Positions 13,202 through 25,211 of a stretch of 64,000 nucleotides of DNA are shown in pieces (position 1 is the first letter of the stretch; every line of letters starts with the position of its first letter). Under the pieces are notes generated by a model. The model did not search any database and was not told the origin of the DNA. It saw only the letters and a program-made list of their open reading frames with translations. The stretch covers positions 5,171,001 to 5,235,000 of the forward strand of contig CM056875.1 in assembly GCA_029876055.1 (NCBI GenBank). The letters are read 5' to 3'. This DNA is from Madurella fahalii. Its lineage: Eukaryota > Ascomycota > Sordariomycetes > Sordariales. A program made the position numbers and the translations under genes.

Positions 13202-14965
13202 AGGATGAGGATGGATGGGTGGGTGAGTGGAATCGCTGGGTATCGTCCTTGATGATGATCGATCGGGACTGCTTCGGCGACTGGTTCGATGTGCGTGAAT
13301 CGTGACTCTCAAATCGTAGCAAACCACTGCCCAGGGAGCCGTTGAGTTCCCTGGCCCATGGGTGCACACGCACACACCTCTCGCCCGCCCTTCCCCTACC
13401 CCCGGCCGGACACGACTTCTGCGCCTTGCGCCCGCCTGGGCCATTTCCCACTAGTACCTGGCGACTAACCGTCTCTGTGCATAATCTGGCCCCAACGGTC
13501 TCCATGGCGCGGTTTTGCTGGTGAGGCTGGGGCAATAATTCAGTTGTGCAAACGCCGTCCTCGCCTGTGCCTGCTCTTTGCACCCTTAAAGCATTTCCTG
13601 CCATGGCTTGGGGGTAAGGCTTAGCCCGGCATGAGCTGGCGGGCGATCCAAAAACAGGTCTTGGGAGCCTCGACATCCAGACCTGTCTGGGCCCTCGGCG
13701 ACCCTGTTCCATGTTTGACTTTAGTTAATCCCCGGTCGGCCCGTGTCCGATGGTTTTCGGGCGCCTCTGACGACAGCGTAAACTCAGGCCGCTTCAACTC
13801 ATTGCGATCTTCTTCCGAAGGGGAAGATGGGCCGATTGCGTGCGACGGATATCATGGGTATCTGCAGTGGCTAGGTGAATTTTAAGACTTTTTGCATGTT
13901 ACCTTCCCTTCTGTTCAGATGAACAGGGCACGGGACGTGAGTGAGAAAGGTAGGATGGGCAAAACCTCCGCCGCAGAGTCCCTAGACAGCTGACCGTTCC
14001 ACTTACCTCACCGGGCTAAAGAAGCCCCATTTTGGGGGGGGGAGGAGGTGTTATTTTTAATTTTTAGTTTTTTTTCTCGTTGTCCAAGACAGCAAGCTGT
14101 ATGGGGCTTCGGTTGGTCTGATTCCTTTTGCCACCGCACTACTTTGGTATGCTGTCCGTTGAAGGCGCTTTGGGCAGTTATTCCGGCCTGAGGCGCTGCT
14201 GAAAGGCGTATTAATTATTGACTCCAGCGGGCGCCCGATCCCCGGGGATTCCGTGTGTGGGGTTTCAGCGCCTCGGGGCTTTTTCCCATTCCCCAAGTAG
14301 GTAAGGGTTTTTGCATGCGCATCATTGTTTCTCGAAGAGATGTCTCTCCTCGGCGCGATACGGACAACGCCGTTCTCCCGCGACGATCGCAGATGACGTG
14401 GCGGGCCGGTGCCGCTAGATACCCTGTCAGGGGGTTTGCCTTGGGTATGTGCCTGAGCCGCTAGACATTCTGGGCCACCCTTATTGGCGGTCGGAAGTTG
14501 TGCCCCTAGGAGAGCCTGGTTTCCGCAATGGTTCAGAGGAATCGAGCAAGGCACAAACGATATGCAAAGATTGATGTTGGATCGAGACATGCTCTCAAGC
14601 ATGGCCCTTTTACCATTACTCGCATACACCCTTCCCCACCAAGTAATTAAGTATATCATACAAATCCTCAATCCTCATCCAACGCTTTTCCCGTGCAGTG
14701 CTCGTCAGCCGTCATTGCCTTACAGATAGCCGACACAGTGCAGAATGCCTATCCAACCTAGAGACCCGAGTTGACCCGAGATGCGCCGCCTGATGCCTTT
14801 TCGCTTGCTTCAGAGAATTATGATACATGTGACAAAGGGAAAAAGAAAATAAACAAGAGTAAATGATAATAAAAAAAAAAAAGAAAAAAAAAAAAGAACA
14901 AAGGAGAGATGTTAAAGACCGTGATGGGCAGGAAAGGGCTGCGCCCTGCTAGTCTTTTGAAGTGG
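8442..14965. other. long gene-free region 3' of the MYB gene
   Basis: About 6.5 kb with no reading frame that shows a domain, good splice structure or protein-like composition. It contains simple repeats (GTT tract at about 13022-13050 and GT tract at about 13155-13202, listed separately), an A-run near 11830, and A-rich sequence at about 14868-14897, probably the 3' UTR or terminator side of the MYB gene. The largest frame (9385-10251) was rejected as chance. Confidence 0.55.
13155..13202. repeat. GT/CA dinucleotide microsatellite
   Basis: An almost pure alternating GT tract interrupted by two TATG units. It begins after a GGTTGGTTGG segment and is followed by G-rich GATG repeats. Translated in one frame it gives a Thr-His run, which produces a misleading reverse-strand ORF. 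Confidence 0.9.
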
Positions 14966-15913
14966 CTACTCGTTGAGTAACGAGGTTATCGAAAGCCTAC
15001 CAACCCGCTCTTGCCGCCGTCGCTCCTCCTCTCGATACTGGAGGACGCTGGGTTCCGACGGTATAGTCATCGGGGCAGGGCGGACGGGCGAAGTGGGCGC
15101 GGTCGGGAGGTATGTCCTAGGGGTGCTGTAGTAACCGCTCCCCTGGCAGGCCCCAGTAGCCAGGTTGGGGGAGAATAGGGAGGCGACGGGAGGAAATTTG
15201 GCCTCAGTAGGCGATGCCGATGGTGGCGGCGAGTAGAGGGAGCCTTCGGCCGGCACTGGAAGCAGGCAGAGCGACGGGAGCGCCGGCCTTCTGGACTCGT
15301 ACGGCAGCGGGGTGGCGGCATAGTGTGATCCGCTGTCGGAAATCGGGGACCGGTCCGGCTGCGAGACGGGGGAGATGGCGGTTGGCGAGCTGAGCGGCGA
15401 CCGCATTCCATAGTGGCAGCTGTCTCTCGTAGGCGGCAGAGAAGGGAGGGGCTGTTGTAGCGCCATCATGTCGGTCCTCTCATGTTGGTACTGTCGGTGC
15501 GCCGACCTGACCATCCTGTTCTGGCGTTCTAGGCGGTTCTTGTAGCCGTTGAACCAGTTCTTGACGGCGTTGTCGCTGCGGCCGGGCAGGTGCTGTGCAA
15601 TCTTGGCCCATTTGTTCCCGAGTTTGTTGTGGAGACGGAGGATCTCATCGCCCTCCTCGGCCGTGATGGGATCGTGCCTCAATCCTGGCTTCAGATTCTG
15701 CTCCCACCGCTCCCGGCATTGCTTTGGTGTCCTCGTCTTGACAATCTCGGTTGAGATCCGCACCCAGGTTTGGTCTCGCCTCTGGTGCGCCGCTTCCAGC
15801 TGCACTAGGTGCACTGCATCGCGCAGCTGCTGGTCCTCGAGCTGTGTCCATGGGCCCCTCCTGATGTCCTTGTGGGCGTGCCGGGCCATGGCCTCCCAGG
15901 CGCCTCGGTCCAT
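14966..15913 (-). CDS. R2R3 MYB DNA-binding transcription factor (FlbD/Rca-1-like repeats)
   Basis: Single exon, 315 aa. ATG at 15913 is chosen because the upstream in-frame codons have no other ATG before a stop. Two MYB repeats occupy about residues 18-74 and 77-130. The first contains RRGPWTQLED and RTPKQCRERW; the second contains KLGNKWAKIA and GRSDNAVKNW. The helices resemble those of fungal FlbD/Rca-1 developmental regulators, which act in the nucleus, but the first repeat carries an extra loop (residues about 38-49). After residue 135 the protein is Pro/Ser-rich and probably disordered, ending in LSITSLLNE, a short hydrophobic motif that could bind a partner. It is flanked by the two largest gene-free intervals in the window. 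The assignment as a MYB factor is firm; orthology to FlbD is not. Confidence 0.87.
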   Translation of the reverse strand: MDRGAWEAMARHAHKDIRRGPWTQLEDQQLRDAVHLVQLEAAHQRRDQTWVRISTEIVKTRTPKQCRERWEQNLKPGLRHDPITAEEGDEILRLHNKLGNKWAKIAQHLPGRSDNAVKNWFNGYKNRLERQNRMVRSAHRQYQHERTDMMALQQPLPSLPPTRDSCHYGMRSPLSSPTAISPVSQPDRSPISDSGSHYAATPLPYESRRPALPSLCLLPVPAEGSLYSPPPSASPTEAKFPPVASLFSPNLATGACQGSGYYSTPRTYLPTAPTSPVRPAPMTIPSEPSVLQYREEERRRQERVGRLSITSLLNE

Positions 15914-16113
15914 GGTCGGCGGTTTTGGTTGACGGTTCTTGGACGGAGCCAAAGTATAGACAAAGGACGGGGTCAAGTAATATTGAGTTCACAAAAGTCC
16001 TGGTTGAAGTCGCTGGTGGATGGTCTGTTATGCGTGCATCGGTGCGTGATGAACCAAGTTGGTGTGTCTGGGTTACGGATGACCGATGTTGACGTGAGTC
16101 CGTCTATGTATTC

Positions 16114-16150
16114 GGGGTGGGGGGGGGGGAGGGGAGGGGAGGGTTTGGGG
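16114..16150 (+). promoter_or_regulatory. G-tract cluster with G-quadruplex potential upstream of MYB
   Basis: Successive G runs of four or more (one of ten) are separated by single T or A bases, followed by GGGTTTGGGG. It lies about 200-240 bp upstream of the MYB ATG, with the G-rich strand as the template strand of that gene. Quadruplex formation and any regulatory role are inference. Confidence 0.4.
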
Positions 16151-19100
16151 ATAGTTATTATATATGGAGGATCAGATAAACGGGATCCAGTAGTCGGGTC
16201 GGTGGTGCAAGTCGAGGGCCAAAAGCTAATAACGGCGCCAGCAAGAGCAGGGTCAGGGTCCCGCCCGCCCGGGGGCCTGGTGGGAGGGGGGTGTGTGCAA
16301 GAGGGGGAAGGAGTGAGCTTTGCTGGTGTACGCAGTGCGGGCTGCGACGAGGTCCCCCGGCCATGTGCACTGAAGTACCAAGTAGCCTTCCAGACAGGGG
16401 GTTTGCAGAGAATGGAGAATGGGTAATGGGGAATGGAGGATGGAGGATGGAGACTGTCCTTGCTTGGGTACGGGTGCGACTGGGTCTGGGTGGAGCCAAC
16501 TGACTGATCGCTGCGGGCTGCGCGCTGTGCTCTGCCCGCCTTCCTACAACGGCCTCCCTCCTCTGCAACATCCGCAGCCAATGCGGTGCGGCTACCATGC
16601 TGTGCTCAGAGGACGCTGATTCCCCGCGGTCGAGCAACAGGTCAAGACGTGCCAACCGGGTGGACCAACCGGACGGCCCGTCGATAATCGGATGGCGTCT
16701 CGAGGCTCGCACCTTGGGATGGCCAAGTTTATTGCCCAGCTGGGCTTCGCTGCTACCAGAGAGACAGCCCCGAGTCTCGACACCGCGCGCAAAAATACAG
16801 TCTCACCCATGTTCTTGGCGACTCGCGGCAGATCGCCGTCCTGCTGCCCATGGGAACGGCACCATCTCTGGATCCCGAACTTGGGATTCTGTGGCGTGCA
16901 GAAAGGCGCTTCGCTACTGTACGGCACTTTGAGAATCCCTTCGGTTAAGGTAATTGTTGGGTCGCAAGCTGAGCAGTTCGCCATGCTTTAGGGTATATAT
17001 TATCGACATTATCACCAGGGACATGTAGTCTCCGACTGGGAACCCGGGTCCTTAGGCCACAAAAACCGCTCATGGTACGACTCAACAACCTTTTTCGCAT
17101 TTTCTCTCAGGCCCGCGCCGCGTTTCCTACGGCCCTACCGCCCTCGGAGTCGATGAGATGACGGGGGAGGTTAGCAGTGCGGCCCTACGTCGTACAAGAG
17201 GAAAGAAATGCTCTAGAGAGAGTGTGGGGAAATAGAAAGAATGCGGCCACGAGAGTGTACACATCTTTTCAGTTGATACACTACACAGCAAGGGGCCGCT
17301 GCCCCGAAACGGCAAGAAAAAGAAAACGTGTCGTGGGTCACATCCCTCGTCCCGGCCATGCTCTGGGGTGGCATGTCCGACATCAACCTGGTCATCCAGA
17401 CTGTCGGTCGCGACCCTCTTCGATCCCCTGTGCCTCTCGCCTACACAACAGACAAGCAGCATCGAGGCACATCCATTTTATGCGCTGCAGAATCCCGTTA
17501 CGCTTAGATTGGTTATCGCTGCTGTGTCACAGGCCCAGTTATCGGATTGCTTGACGCCAGTGTCCTCCCCAAACCATCAGCAAAGCAAGCCCTCGACTTC
17601 TCGTCAAGGAACAAAGGGGAAAACATGCGGGATGGCTGCAGCGGAGTTTCACAGGCTCGCGAGGTATTCTCTTTCCGGGCGTGCCTCTGATCAATTTCCT
17701 GCCATGCTCCAGGAGAGCGGTATCGGTTAACGCTAACAGATGTCGCGTCCAAATGTGGGTTTTTGGTGTGCTCTACTCCACGCTGCTAGGTATTGTTGTG
17801 TAACGTTGTTGGATGTCGAGTACGTGGCGTGGACGGTGAGATGGTCCGTGCTGATCGTCGACGGGTGGCTTCAGCGACCCATCCACTTGGGCTCCCGACC
17901 GGCTAAATGCATGGCCAGGGGCAACTTGGGCGTCGTGCGTTGCGAATGGACAGACTCATCGCTAGGTGCAACGGCGCTTGGTTTCCCCAGTCCCTGTTGC
18001 GGCAAATCCCAATGCAGGTGTCACTAGCGAATAGACCAGTTACCGTCAAAAGCCGGACGACGAGGCTCGAGTGGCATTGGTTTCAAGTGTCAGGCCTGGG
18101 GTTACATCCAGCAATCAGAACGACAGGAGCCCGCAGCAGCATCCCGAGCGACACTTTCGTCGCTGCCACCGCACCGAGACGGGAAACCAGATCGCCGCGC
18201 CTCTCTGCGCCCCAGCTTCCGACCTTGTCTGGTCATGGTGATTGAGAGGAGTGGTACTGTACATACGAAACCGAGATCGAACCTCCCTTGTCGCCCTGGA
18301 CGTCGTTTAGGGCGGCCCCGGAGGCTTGGTTCAACCAGCCCGACTTTCTCGTCAGCAGAGGTGGGAACCGGGTCAACACCGCGGCGCCGCCGTTTGCTTC
18401 TTGCTGCATGTACCGTGCTGTATAGTCGAGTACACTAAGGTAGCGGGGTCTAAAATAGGGCACCTACACTACCAAGTCCGCGAGGACGAGCGATGAAACA
18501 CAAACAACAATGGGCCAGCCGGCCGCAGCCTATCCTGTTGATTGATCTAGTACTGCACAGCGCCTAAGACAACAGGACACCAGTCCACGTAAATCTCCGA
18601 CAATTCGGATTCGTGCGTGCCCCGGTTGCCACGGCTGAGGTGGCCCGTCTTGTACAGTACAGCACAGTACTTCCATACAGTACCGAGTGTCCCCGCCCAA
18701 GGTAAGCAAGCGGGTGGGTGTTCCACGGCCATGGATGCGGGGATGTTCCCCCTCGTGTCTATTTCATCGAAACCAGGTGGCTTACCGTGCCCGCCTGGCC
18801 TCGTCCACCCAATTTGGACCATCATGCCGCCCTCACCATGACCCAATTGACCATCCTCAGCTCGCCTTCCACGTCCTCCCCTTTGCAATCTCGCTTTGCC
18901 CTGGCCATTCCACTAATCGCTATAGTACGAAACCAGCCTTGTCTTTGCCGGTCCTCTGGGACGTTCCTGCTGTGAGGCTCCGTCATCTTCTCACGCGGCT
19001 CTGGACGCGCAGTTCGTCAGCCGCGGCATTGCCGGCCTGGAGAAACTCGGGCTGACACGATAGCAGCAATCCGGCTCGCAGCAAAATCGTTGGTCCGGAC

Positions 19101-19282
19101 GTTGCCGCTCGCCCCTGCCCGAGGGGTTTCACCGGGACATCGGAAATGGAGATGCATCGGTGCACTCTGCGCTCTCGACCGGGAGCCGGCCGTCGCGCCG
19201 TGGTTGAGTAAGCCTTTTGGGCTGCTTGCTGGTAGCTGGGACTAGTTATGACAGGCGGGCAGCTGCTCGGAGCCGGCGGCGG

Positions 19283-19372
19283 ACGGCGGGCGGCGGGCTG
19301 CGGAGTGCGGGCTGCGGGTTGCGGGCTGCGGGTTGCGGGCTGCGTGCTGCGAGCTGCGGGCAACCGACGCTC
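19283..19372. repeat. imperfect G-rich repeat (GCGGGCT/GCGGGTT units)
   Basis: Tandem heptamers alternating between GCGGGCT and GCGGGTT, decaying at both ends (GCGTGCT, GCGAGCT). Reverse-strand translation gives a spurious Pro/Ala/Ser repeat. No function is assigned. Confidence 0.75.
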
Positions 19373-20780
19373 GCCCCAAGTCTCGTGTCAGCGCACCAAC
19401 GGCTCGGGCACCACCCTCCTCCACACATGCGGCCCAAAACCCCGACTCGGCGACCTGAGGGACTGGGAAGGGGAGAGATCCGCCCAACGCCTTGCCTTGG
19501 CGTTCACGCAAAAACCGTTGTCATACATCGCCGGGTCGGAGGCGTCCAATGATGTGAGACAGATCTTCAGTGGCGCTCCTGGACGGCTGCCCGGGGCCCT
19601 TGCCGGCACGAACTGCGCCGCTTTGCCCTTCCTGGCGAAATCTAGCGAATCTTCAGCTGAAGCTTCGAACGCGCCAGAACCCCAAACGGGAAGGCCCTGG
19701 TCATGGGTCCGCAGCGGTGGTTGAGCGTGCCCCTGGTGCCCGCAAGTGAAGAAACAGCACGCCAACCCTGCTCCTCACCGCTGAAGATTCGATCTCTTGG
19801 CCCTGAGAGCCCGTCCCTCCAAGCGCTTGTCCTGATCTAGATGGTGTTGCAACCCTCCTCCACATTCTCCGGGGTGACGGACGTCCAAAAGGACCCGAAG
19901 CCCCTCTCAAGACCAGGGCGAACCGACCCTTCCACTCTTCCCGGTTGCTCGGGGAGCGGGATGTGCACGCAACCCTGTGAGGAAAATCCCTTCGAGCAAA
20001 CCCCATACGGTCTCAAAATAGAATCGCAATACTACGGTACTCATGTTGTACACGGCAGGATGGTGGTCGAGGGAAGCGTCGCAGCCTTATTAACGTAGTC
20101 GGAACCTAGGAGTCAAGACAACTTTGTTGGATCGTCAGTGGACCCCTTTAGTTAGACGTCATCGAGAAGCCGAGATTCTCTTGAGCAGATTACGCGAAAG
20201 AGCTTGAGAAAACAAGGGCTGGAACAATGATCTTTTTCGGCTGGGCGCCTTCCTAGGCCGTCTGTTCTCCACCCGAAGGAGCCACAAGCTGGTCGGCGCA
20301 CGCGCGCCAATGCCGCCATTTCAGTCTGTCGATCATTCCAGCCACTCTATTGGATCTACTGCCCAACGCCCGACCCCTGTCCAGCTCAACTTCGCCCCTC
20401 CCTCCCCCCGGCCCCAGAGCCTCCTCGAGACGGGAGATGCAATCTGCAAAGAAACGACGGGAAAAAGGTAAGAGACAAGGAGGAATCGCCTGTCCGCTCA
20501 AACCAGGACCAACGAGCGAGCTGTTCCTAAAACATTTCTCGACCTATTAGTTAGTTGTTCCCGGGGTAGACGCTGAGAACGGCTCGCAGGGTCGTGCTCA
20601 GCCGACTGCTTAGCACTTGAGGCCACCACCAATTCGTTTTTCACGGCATCAAGGATGGGAATAGAGTATCCAGTATCCAGTGCAGTGTAACCCTGGGCAT
20701 ACACGCCAAGCTGGTCATATCATTCAAGCGGCTTGTCTATCAAGAAAATGGACATGCCGATCTCTCTCCGCATGGTCGAC

Positions 20781-20821
20781 ACACCCACACACGCACGCAC
20801 GCACGCACGCACACACACACC
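20781..20821. repeat. CA / ACGC microsatellite
   Basis: ACAC repeats interleaved with five to six ACGC units. Plain simple-sequence repeat. Confidence 0.85.
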
Positions 20822-21355
20822 AAGACAACCGCCGTTGAGGTTTTTCTGTGAAACAGGGCGGCACCGGCTCCCTTCCATTGGCAGGGGCAGGCGAAAGGCG
20901 GTCTCCCCCTCACCCCACGGCCGCGTCGAGCTCCGAGACATTCTGAGCAGGGGGAATTTGGTGGGCTTCTTCAACGGTCGAGCGTCTATAGGCCTGCGCC
21001 TGGGGCGTGAGCGAGCGTGAGTGGGAGGGTCGGTTGAGGGGTGACGCGAGCCCGCAGCTGCTACTGCGAGAGGCCGGCTTGCCCGGGTTGCGTCCTGCGT
21101 GATCTGTACGCTGGATGTGAGCTAGTTAGTTATTGTTATTCAGTAACCATAATGCTCCTCTCTGCCCGTTAAGGGAATTGCCCCCCCGCATGGAGAGCAG
21201 CTGAGAGCTGAAATGGCCATCCTGCTGCTGCTGTCGTGGCTCCTTGGATCGGATTGGGATTGCCCATAGGCCCGCCTCAACTGCCGGGCCCTGCCCCGGC
21301 TGGGCTTCCTCCTGGCGCCATTGGATTAGGGTTTCGTGATAATCAACACGGCATG

Positions 21356-21400
21356 CCCTGTCTGTCTGTCTGTCTGTCTTGTCTGTCTGTTTGTCTGTCC
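21356..21400. repeat. CTGT tetranucleotide microsatellite
   Basis: Roughly ten CTGT units, with an interruption (CTTGTC) in the middle and one TTGT variant. Plain simple-sequence repeat. Confidence 0.88.
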
Positions 21401-24285
21401 GAGAAGAAGACGAGCGTTCTACCGCCGAACACAACACTGACGTGGCTCCTCATGTAGGGCCTTGCTCGGTCTGCCTTCACTTTTCCCCTGGTCGGCCAGA
21501 CGGCCAAGTTAGACGTCGACTGGATTAGGTTGGCCCTCCTGAGTCCTTGTAATTTGCTGTTTCTGTGAGCAGCAGGGACCGGAACATCACCACTTTTCCG
21601 CTAGTGGTCCCCGTGCGGATCAATCAATCCGCTCTCCTGGTTGCTGATGTGTATGTATGTCTGCATGTTTGGTACGTCCCGTCCTGCACGCCTCTCTCTG
21701 ACGTCTTCGTCGGCGGTTTTCTTGGCCCGCCTGGCGGGTCTGACAACTCACTCACCTCACTGGGCCATGAACCCTGCACCTGTGAACCGTTTTGTGGCTG
21801 CTTGACAGTGAGGCATGCGTTGATTGATAAGACTCGGAAGTGGAGGCGGAAGGAAAACGGCTCCCCTGTCCTGCAGGTGCTTTGGCAATGGCTGGCTCTC
21901 TGCTGTCCGTTATTGCGCAGGGCCACTCAACTGTCTTCCTGTGAGACAAAACTCCCCCGGGGGGTGCTATTCCCCTCCACCGGCCGGTCCGGTACCACCT
22001 GCGGGCTAGGCATATGTGGTAATAGTGCGGAAGACTACCGCCGACGTCGTGGGAGTAAAGTTGCTCAGACACGTATCCTAGAGACTGCTGATGCATCAAG
22101 CCTCGCCGGTGTTGCTCTCCTGCTTGTCGAAAGACTCTTGTGGCCCCTGCTGGTCTGCACTCCCTCCCTCACTGTTCAGCTGCTTATCCCCCTTCTTGCG
22201 CCGCCGCCTCTCCCTATCTTTATCAACCAAGACGGGAAGCCGGCTCTCTGTCACTGCTTCCATCTGGCAAGGGGGTATGCATAGATGCTCAATACATCGA
22301 TAGGGTTACATTGTCAACGCTGAACATAGACGTTATAGATCTAGACTCTACGGCAGAGAAACCGCTTCCCTAGCTAGACTCATGCCGGCAGGAACTTTTG
22401 AAGTGCTTGGCTGGCGAGTGTGGGAGGAAGGGGTAATGATGGTCATGTACCCATGGGCAAACATAGTTGACTGGGCCCCCGAACCGTAACCGTGAATGCA
22501 GGCGGTACGTTCGTTCCCGGCCGGGACTGCCTCATCCACCCACCTCTTTCGACCACCCTCCTTTGTCCTTTTTTTTTTTTTTCTCTTTTGGGGGGTGGGA
22601 GCATGCTCTGTTTTCTTTTCGCTTGATAGTCCAACCAGAAGGCATTGCCGCCCCTTCAACCCCAGTTGGGCTATCCTGACTGTCTCAGACGTGCGATTTC
22701 CTTGTTGTTGTGTCCCCTCACTCTTCCATGAGCTATCATCAAGAACAAGCAATCAGTGAGACTGCCATGACTCTCAGTTTTACCGGCCTTGTGCCATGTC
22801 TCGGATACACGGTGGAAATTGGAAATAGAGACGGTAAGCAAACTGCTCTTAACAAGTCAACGAAGCTCATCCTCGGTTGCATGGAATGGCTGATGTAGCA
22901 CTTAACGTAGTGGCTTAAGATGTCTCGCTATCTTTCCCTACTACCACGATCCGGAGTTGAAACCTCGCTTCGCCCTAGTTGCGCACGATTCCAGCGAGGT
23001 GGGCTGATTGAAGAAAGCGATACTTACCTGGAATTGACCCATAGAGTCTACCAATCCTTGGGGGGGAAGGGAGAGACGCAGCATTCCTCCCTCTATCCCA
23101 GACCCGGCTGCCGGGGAGGGCTGGGAAGTCGCCGTCTACATGCATAGCCCATCCGCGCAAGCCGCGCAGGCCCGGACCGGCGTCGGGGTCTCACTCTGCA
23201 AACTTGACGCATAGGCACTCCGTTTGGTCCCCGAGGGCCAAGGTTCATTGATGGTACCCGCGTGTCGGGTTCCTGCCCCGGCCTTCTCTTGGTACTGCTG
23301 GTATATTGGATCGGTATTAAAGTACCAGCCTTGTATTTGAGATTGCGATACTGCGCGGGACGACTTCCGGCAGTTTGTGGTGGTGAGGGCAAGGTGTGCT
23401 AGGCAGGCTCTGGTTGGGCCGGCTCTAAATTGCGCTTTTGCCAGTTCGCAGCTGAACAGGAACCGGAAGCGGAAATGGGGGCAAACACACACGCCGGTTT
23501 CGAGCTGATAATACGCATTGATATGGGTCCTTTTCACCGCTATTGCACACGGCAGATGTGCACGTAGATGGCGGTTCCAGGACGCCAGCACAGCGATGCG
23601 TGCTACTATCCACCCCCTGAGGGGACTCCCTTTGGCCACAGTGATTGCGTTGCTAGAGCCACAGCGAGGCCAGTCATTCCTGGCTGTTGCTCCTGATGCA
23701 AATACATACAATGAAAAGAGAAAATCTGCTGTCCAGCAGAAGTGCTGTGCATGGATAGGGCAATGCCGGGCGAAGGACGCCACCAAGGTGGTGCGCTGGC
23801 TGCCTCACCTGTACCGGTTACCGTAGCGGTTTAGGCAATCGTAGGCTAGGGAGAAAGCTCTGGACTCCCAGCAGGCACCGTTTGTATCCTCTCCATGGGG
23901 GAAGCGTGGAAGTTCCCTGACAACTGGTGTTGGCGCTCAACTGCTCTCTTCGGCGGTGAAACCCCTGAACAACACCCGGAGTGCTTCCTCACTCGAGACA
24001 CCTCGACGTTTGACATAACAAAACACGCATGCCACATACAAACAACCAGCTCGTAAAGATCTACATTTCATCGGCACCTACACGATCAGCGAGCAAGAAC
24101 GCCCAGCACGACACTCGGGTTTGTCGCTAAGCCCAAGCATCGATTAGCAAGGGAGACTACTGGTAACTTTGCGGTTCCCGTCCACGGCAAGTACAACTAT
24201 CCAGGAAGAACAAGGGAAAAGTTGTGCAGTTGAGGAAGCTACCCTTATCTAGGTCTTACCGCAACATGTTCAGTTTCATGTCCTT

Positions 24286-24432
24286 GTTATCATCATCATC
24301 ATCATCATCACCATCACCACCACCACCATCACCACCACCATCACCACCACCATCACCACCACCATCACCACCACCATCACCACCACCATCACCACCACCA
24401 TCACCACCACCATCACCACCATCACTACCACC
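24286..24432. repeat. ATC/ACC-rich minisatellite with 12-bp period
   Basis: A short ATC run leads into about ten copies of a 12-bp unit made of three ACC-type triplets and one ATC triplet. The array ends at about 24432. It lies about 780 bp downstream of the stop codon of the GT41 gene. In the forward frame it would encode a Ser-Pro-Pro-Pro repeat, which is taken as a by-product of the repeat. Confidence 0.9.
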
Positions 24433-25211
24433 AGCAGGAACCCCTGACTAACAGGCAGTCCAAGACAGAACCGGGCACCGACAAACGCGCACCTTCAGTC
24501 GTCCTCCACCAACGCCGACCGCCACGGCAAGTGATGTGTTGGAAGCCCTCCGAATCTACCATCCCCTTTTGCCGTCCCTCCCTTACATATTAATACCGCA
24601 ACACAACAGCGATCGTACGCCGCAATCACAAACCTCAACGGGCCAAAGAGATAAAGAGACGAGGAGCTGAACAAACCGCCCCGCTGCCCGTCCGCCGGCA
24701 CATCCGTCAGCATACTAGAATAAGCATACTAGACGTATTCATCTCCCGTAATGTGGACACGCACAGAGTGTAGGACTGGCTAGTCCGACAGGGCCTGGCT
24801 GGCTATGATGTTATGCAATGTATCTCTATCACTTCATCGAAGTAAATACTCTGAAGATCAAGCCCAACCCTCCCAAACCGTTCCGTCGAAGACCTTCCCC
24901 CCTTCATGGGCCGTCCCATCCTTCCTCATGAACTTCATTCCTGTAAAACAGTAACAAGACAAACCAAACGCTGGTCTGGTGTCATATAGCTCCGGCACCC
25001 GTGGAAGAAAAAAAAAGAAAAGAAAACCCAGAGCCCAAATCCTCGCTCCAGTTTGCAGAGCAGTTGTCCTGTAAAACATGCAATACCGCTCAAGGCGACG
25101 CCTAAAAAGACCGCTGGTACTACCAGATCTAGAGTAATCCTCCCAACCCGTCATCATAATCATACCAAATCGCAACCCTCACATAAACATGCACACACGC
25201 GCACACACACA

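Larger units (their letters stand above)
15914..25211. other. very long gene-free region 5' of the MYB gene
   Basis: About 9.3 kb between the MYB start codon and the stop of the GT41 gene. Every frame examined is short, low complexity or a shadow. It contains a G-tract cluster near the MYB gene (16114-16150), a G-rich imperfect repeat (19283-19372), CA and CTGT microsatellites and a 12-bp ACC/ATC repeat. It may include a long MYB promoter, a long 5' leader, or unannotated noncoding transcripts; the sequence alone does not tell. Confidence 0.55.

Noticed and set aside
13011..13712. reverse-strand 233-residue frame with Thr-His run
   Set aside because: Most of its striking composition is translated GT and GTT microsatellite.
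21565..22284. 239-residue forward open frame
   Set aside because: Low-complexity composition without domain, splice structure or a fitting start; opposite strand frames of similar length overlap it.
24224..24451. Ser-Pro-Pro-Pro repeat protein
   Set aside because: It is the translation of the 12-bp ACC/ATC minisatellite; no upstream or downstream coding support.
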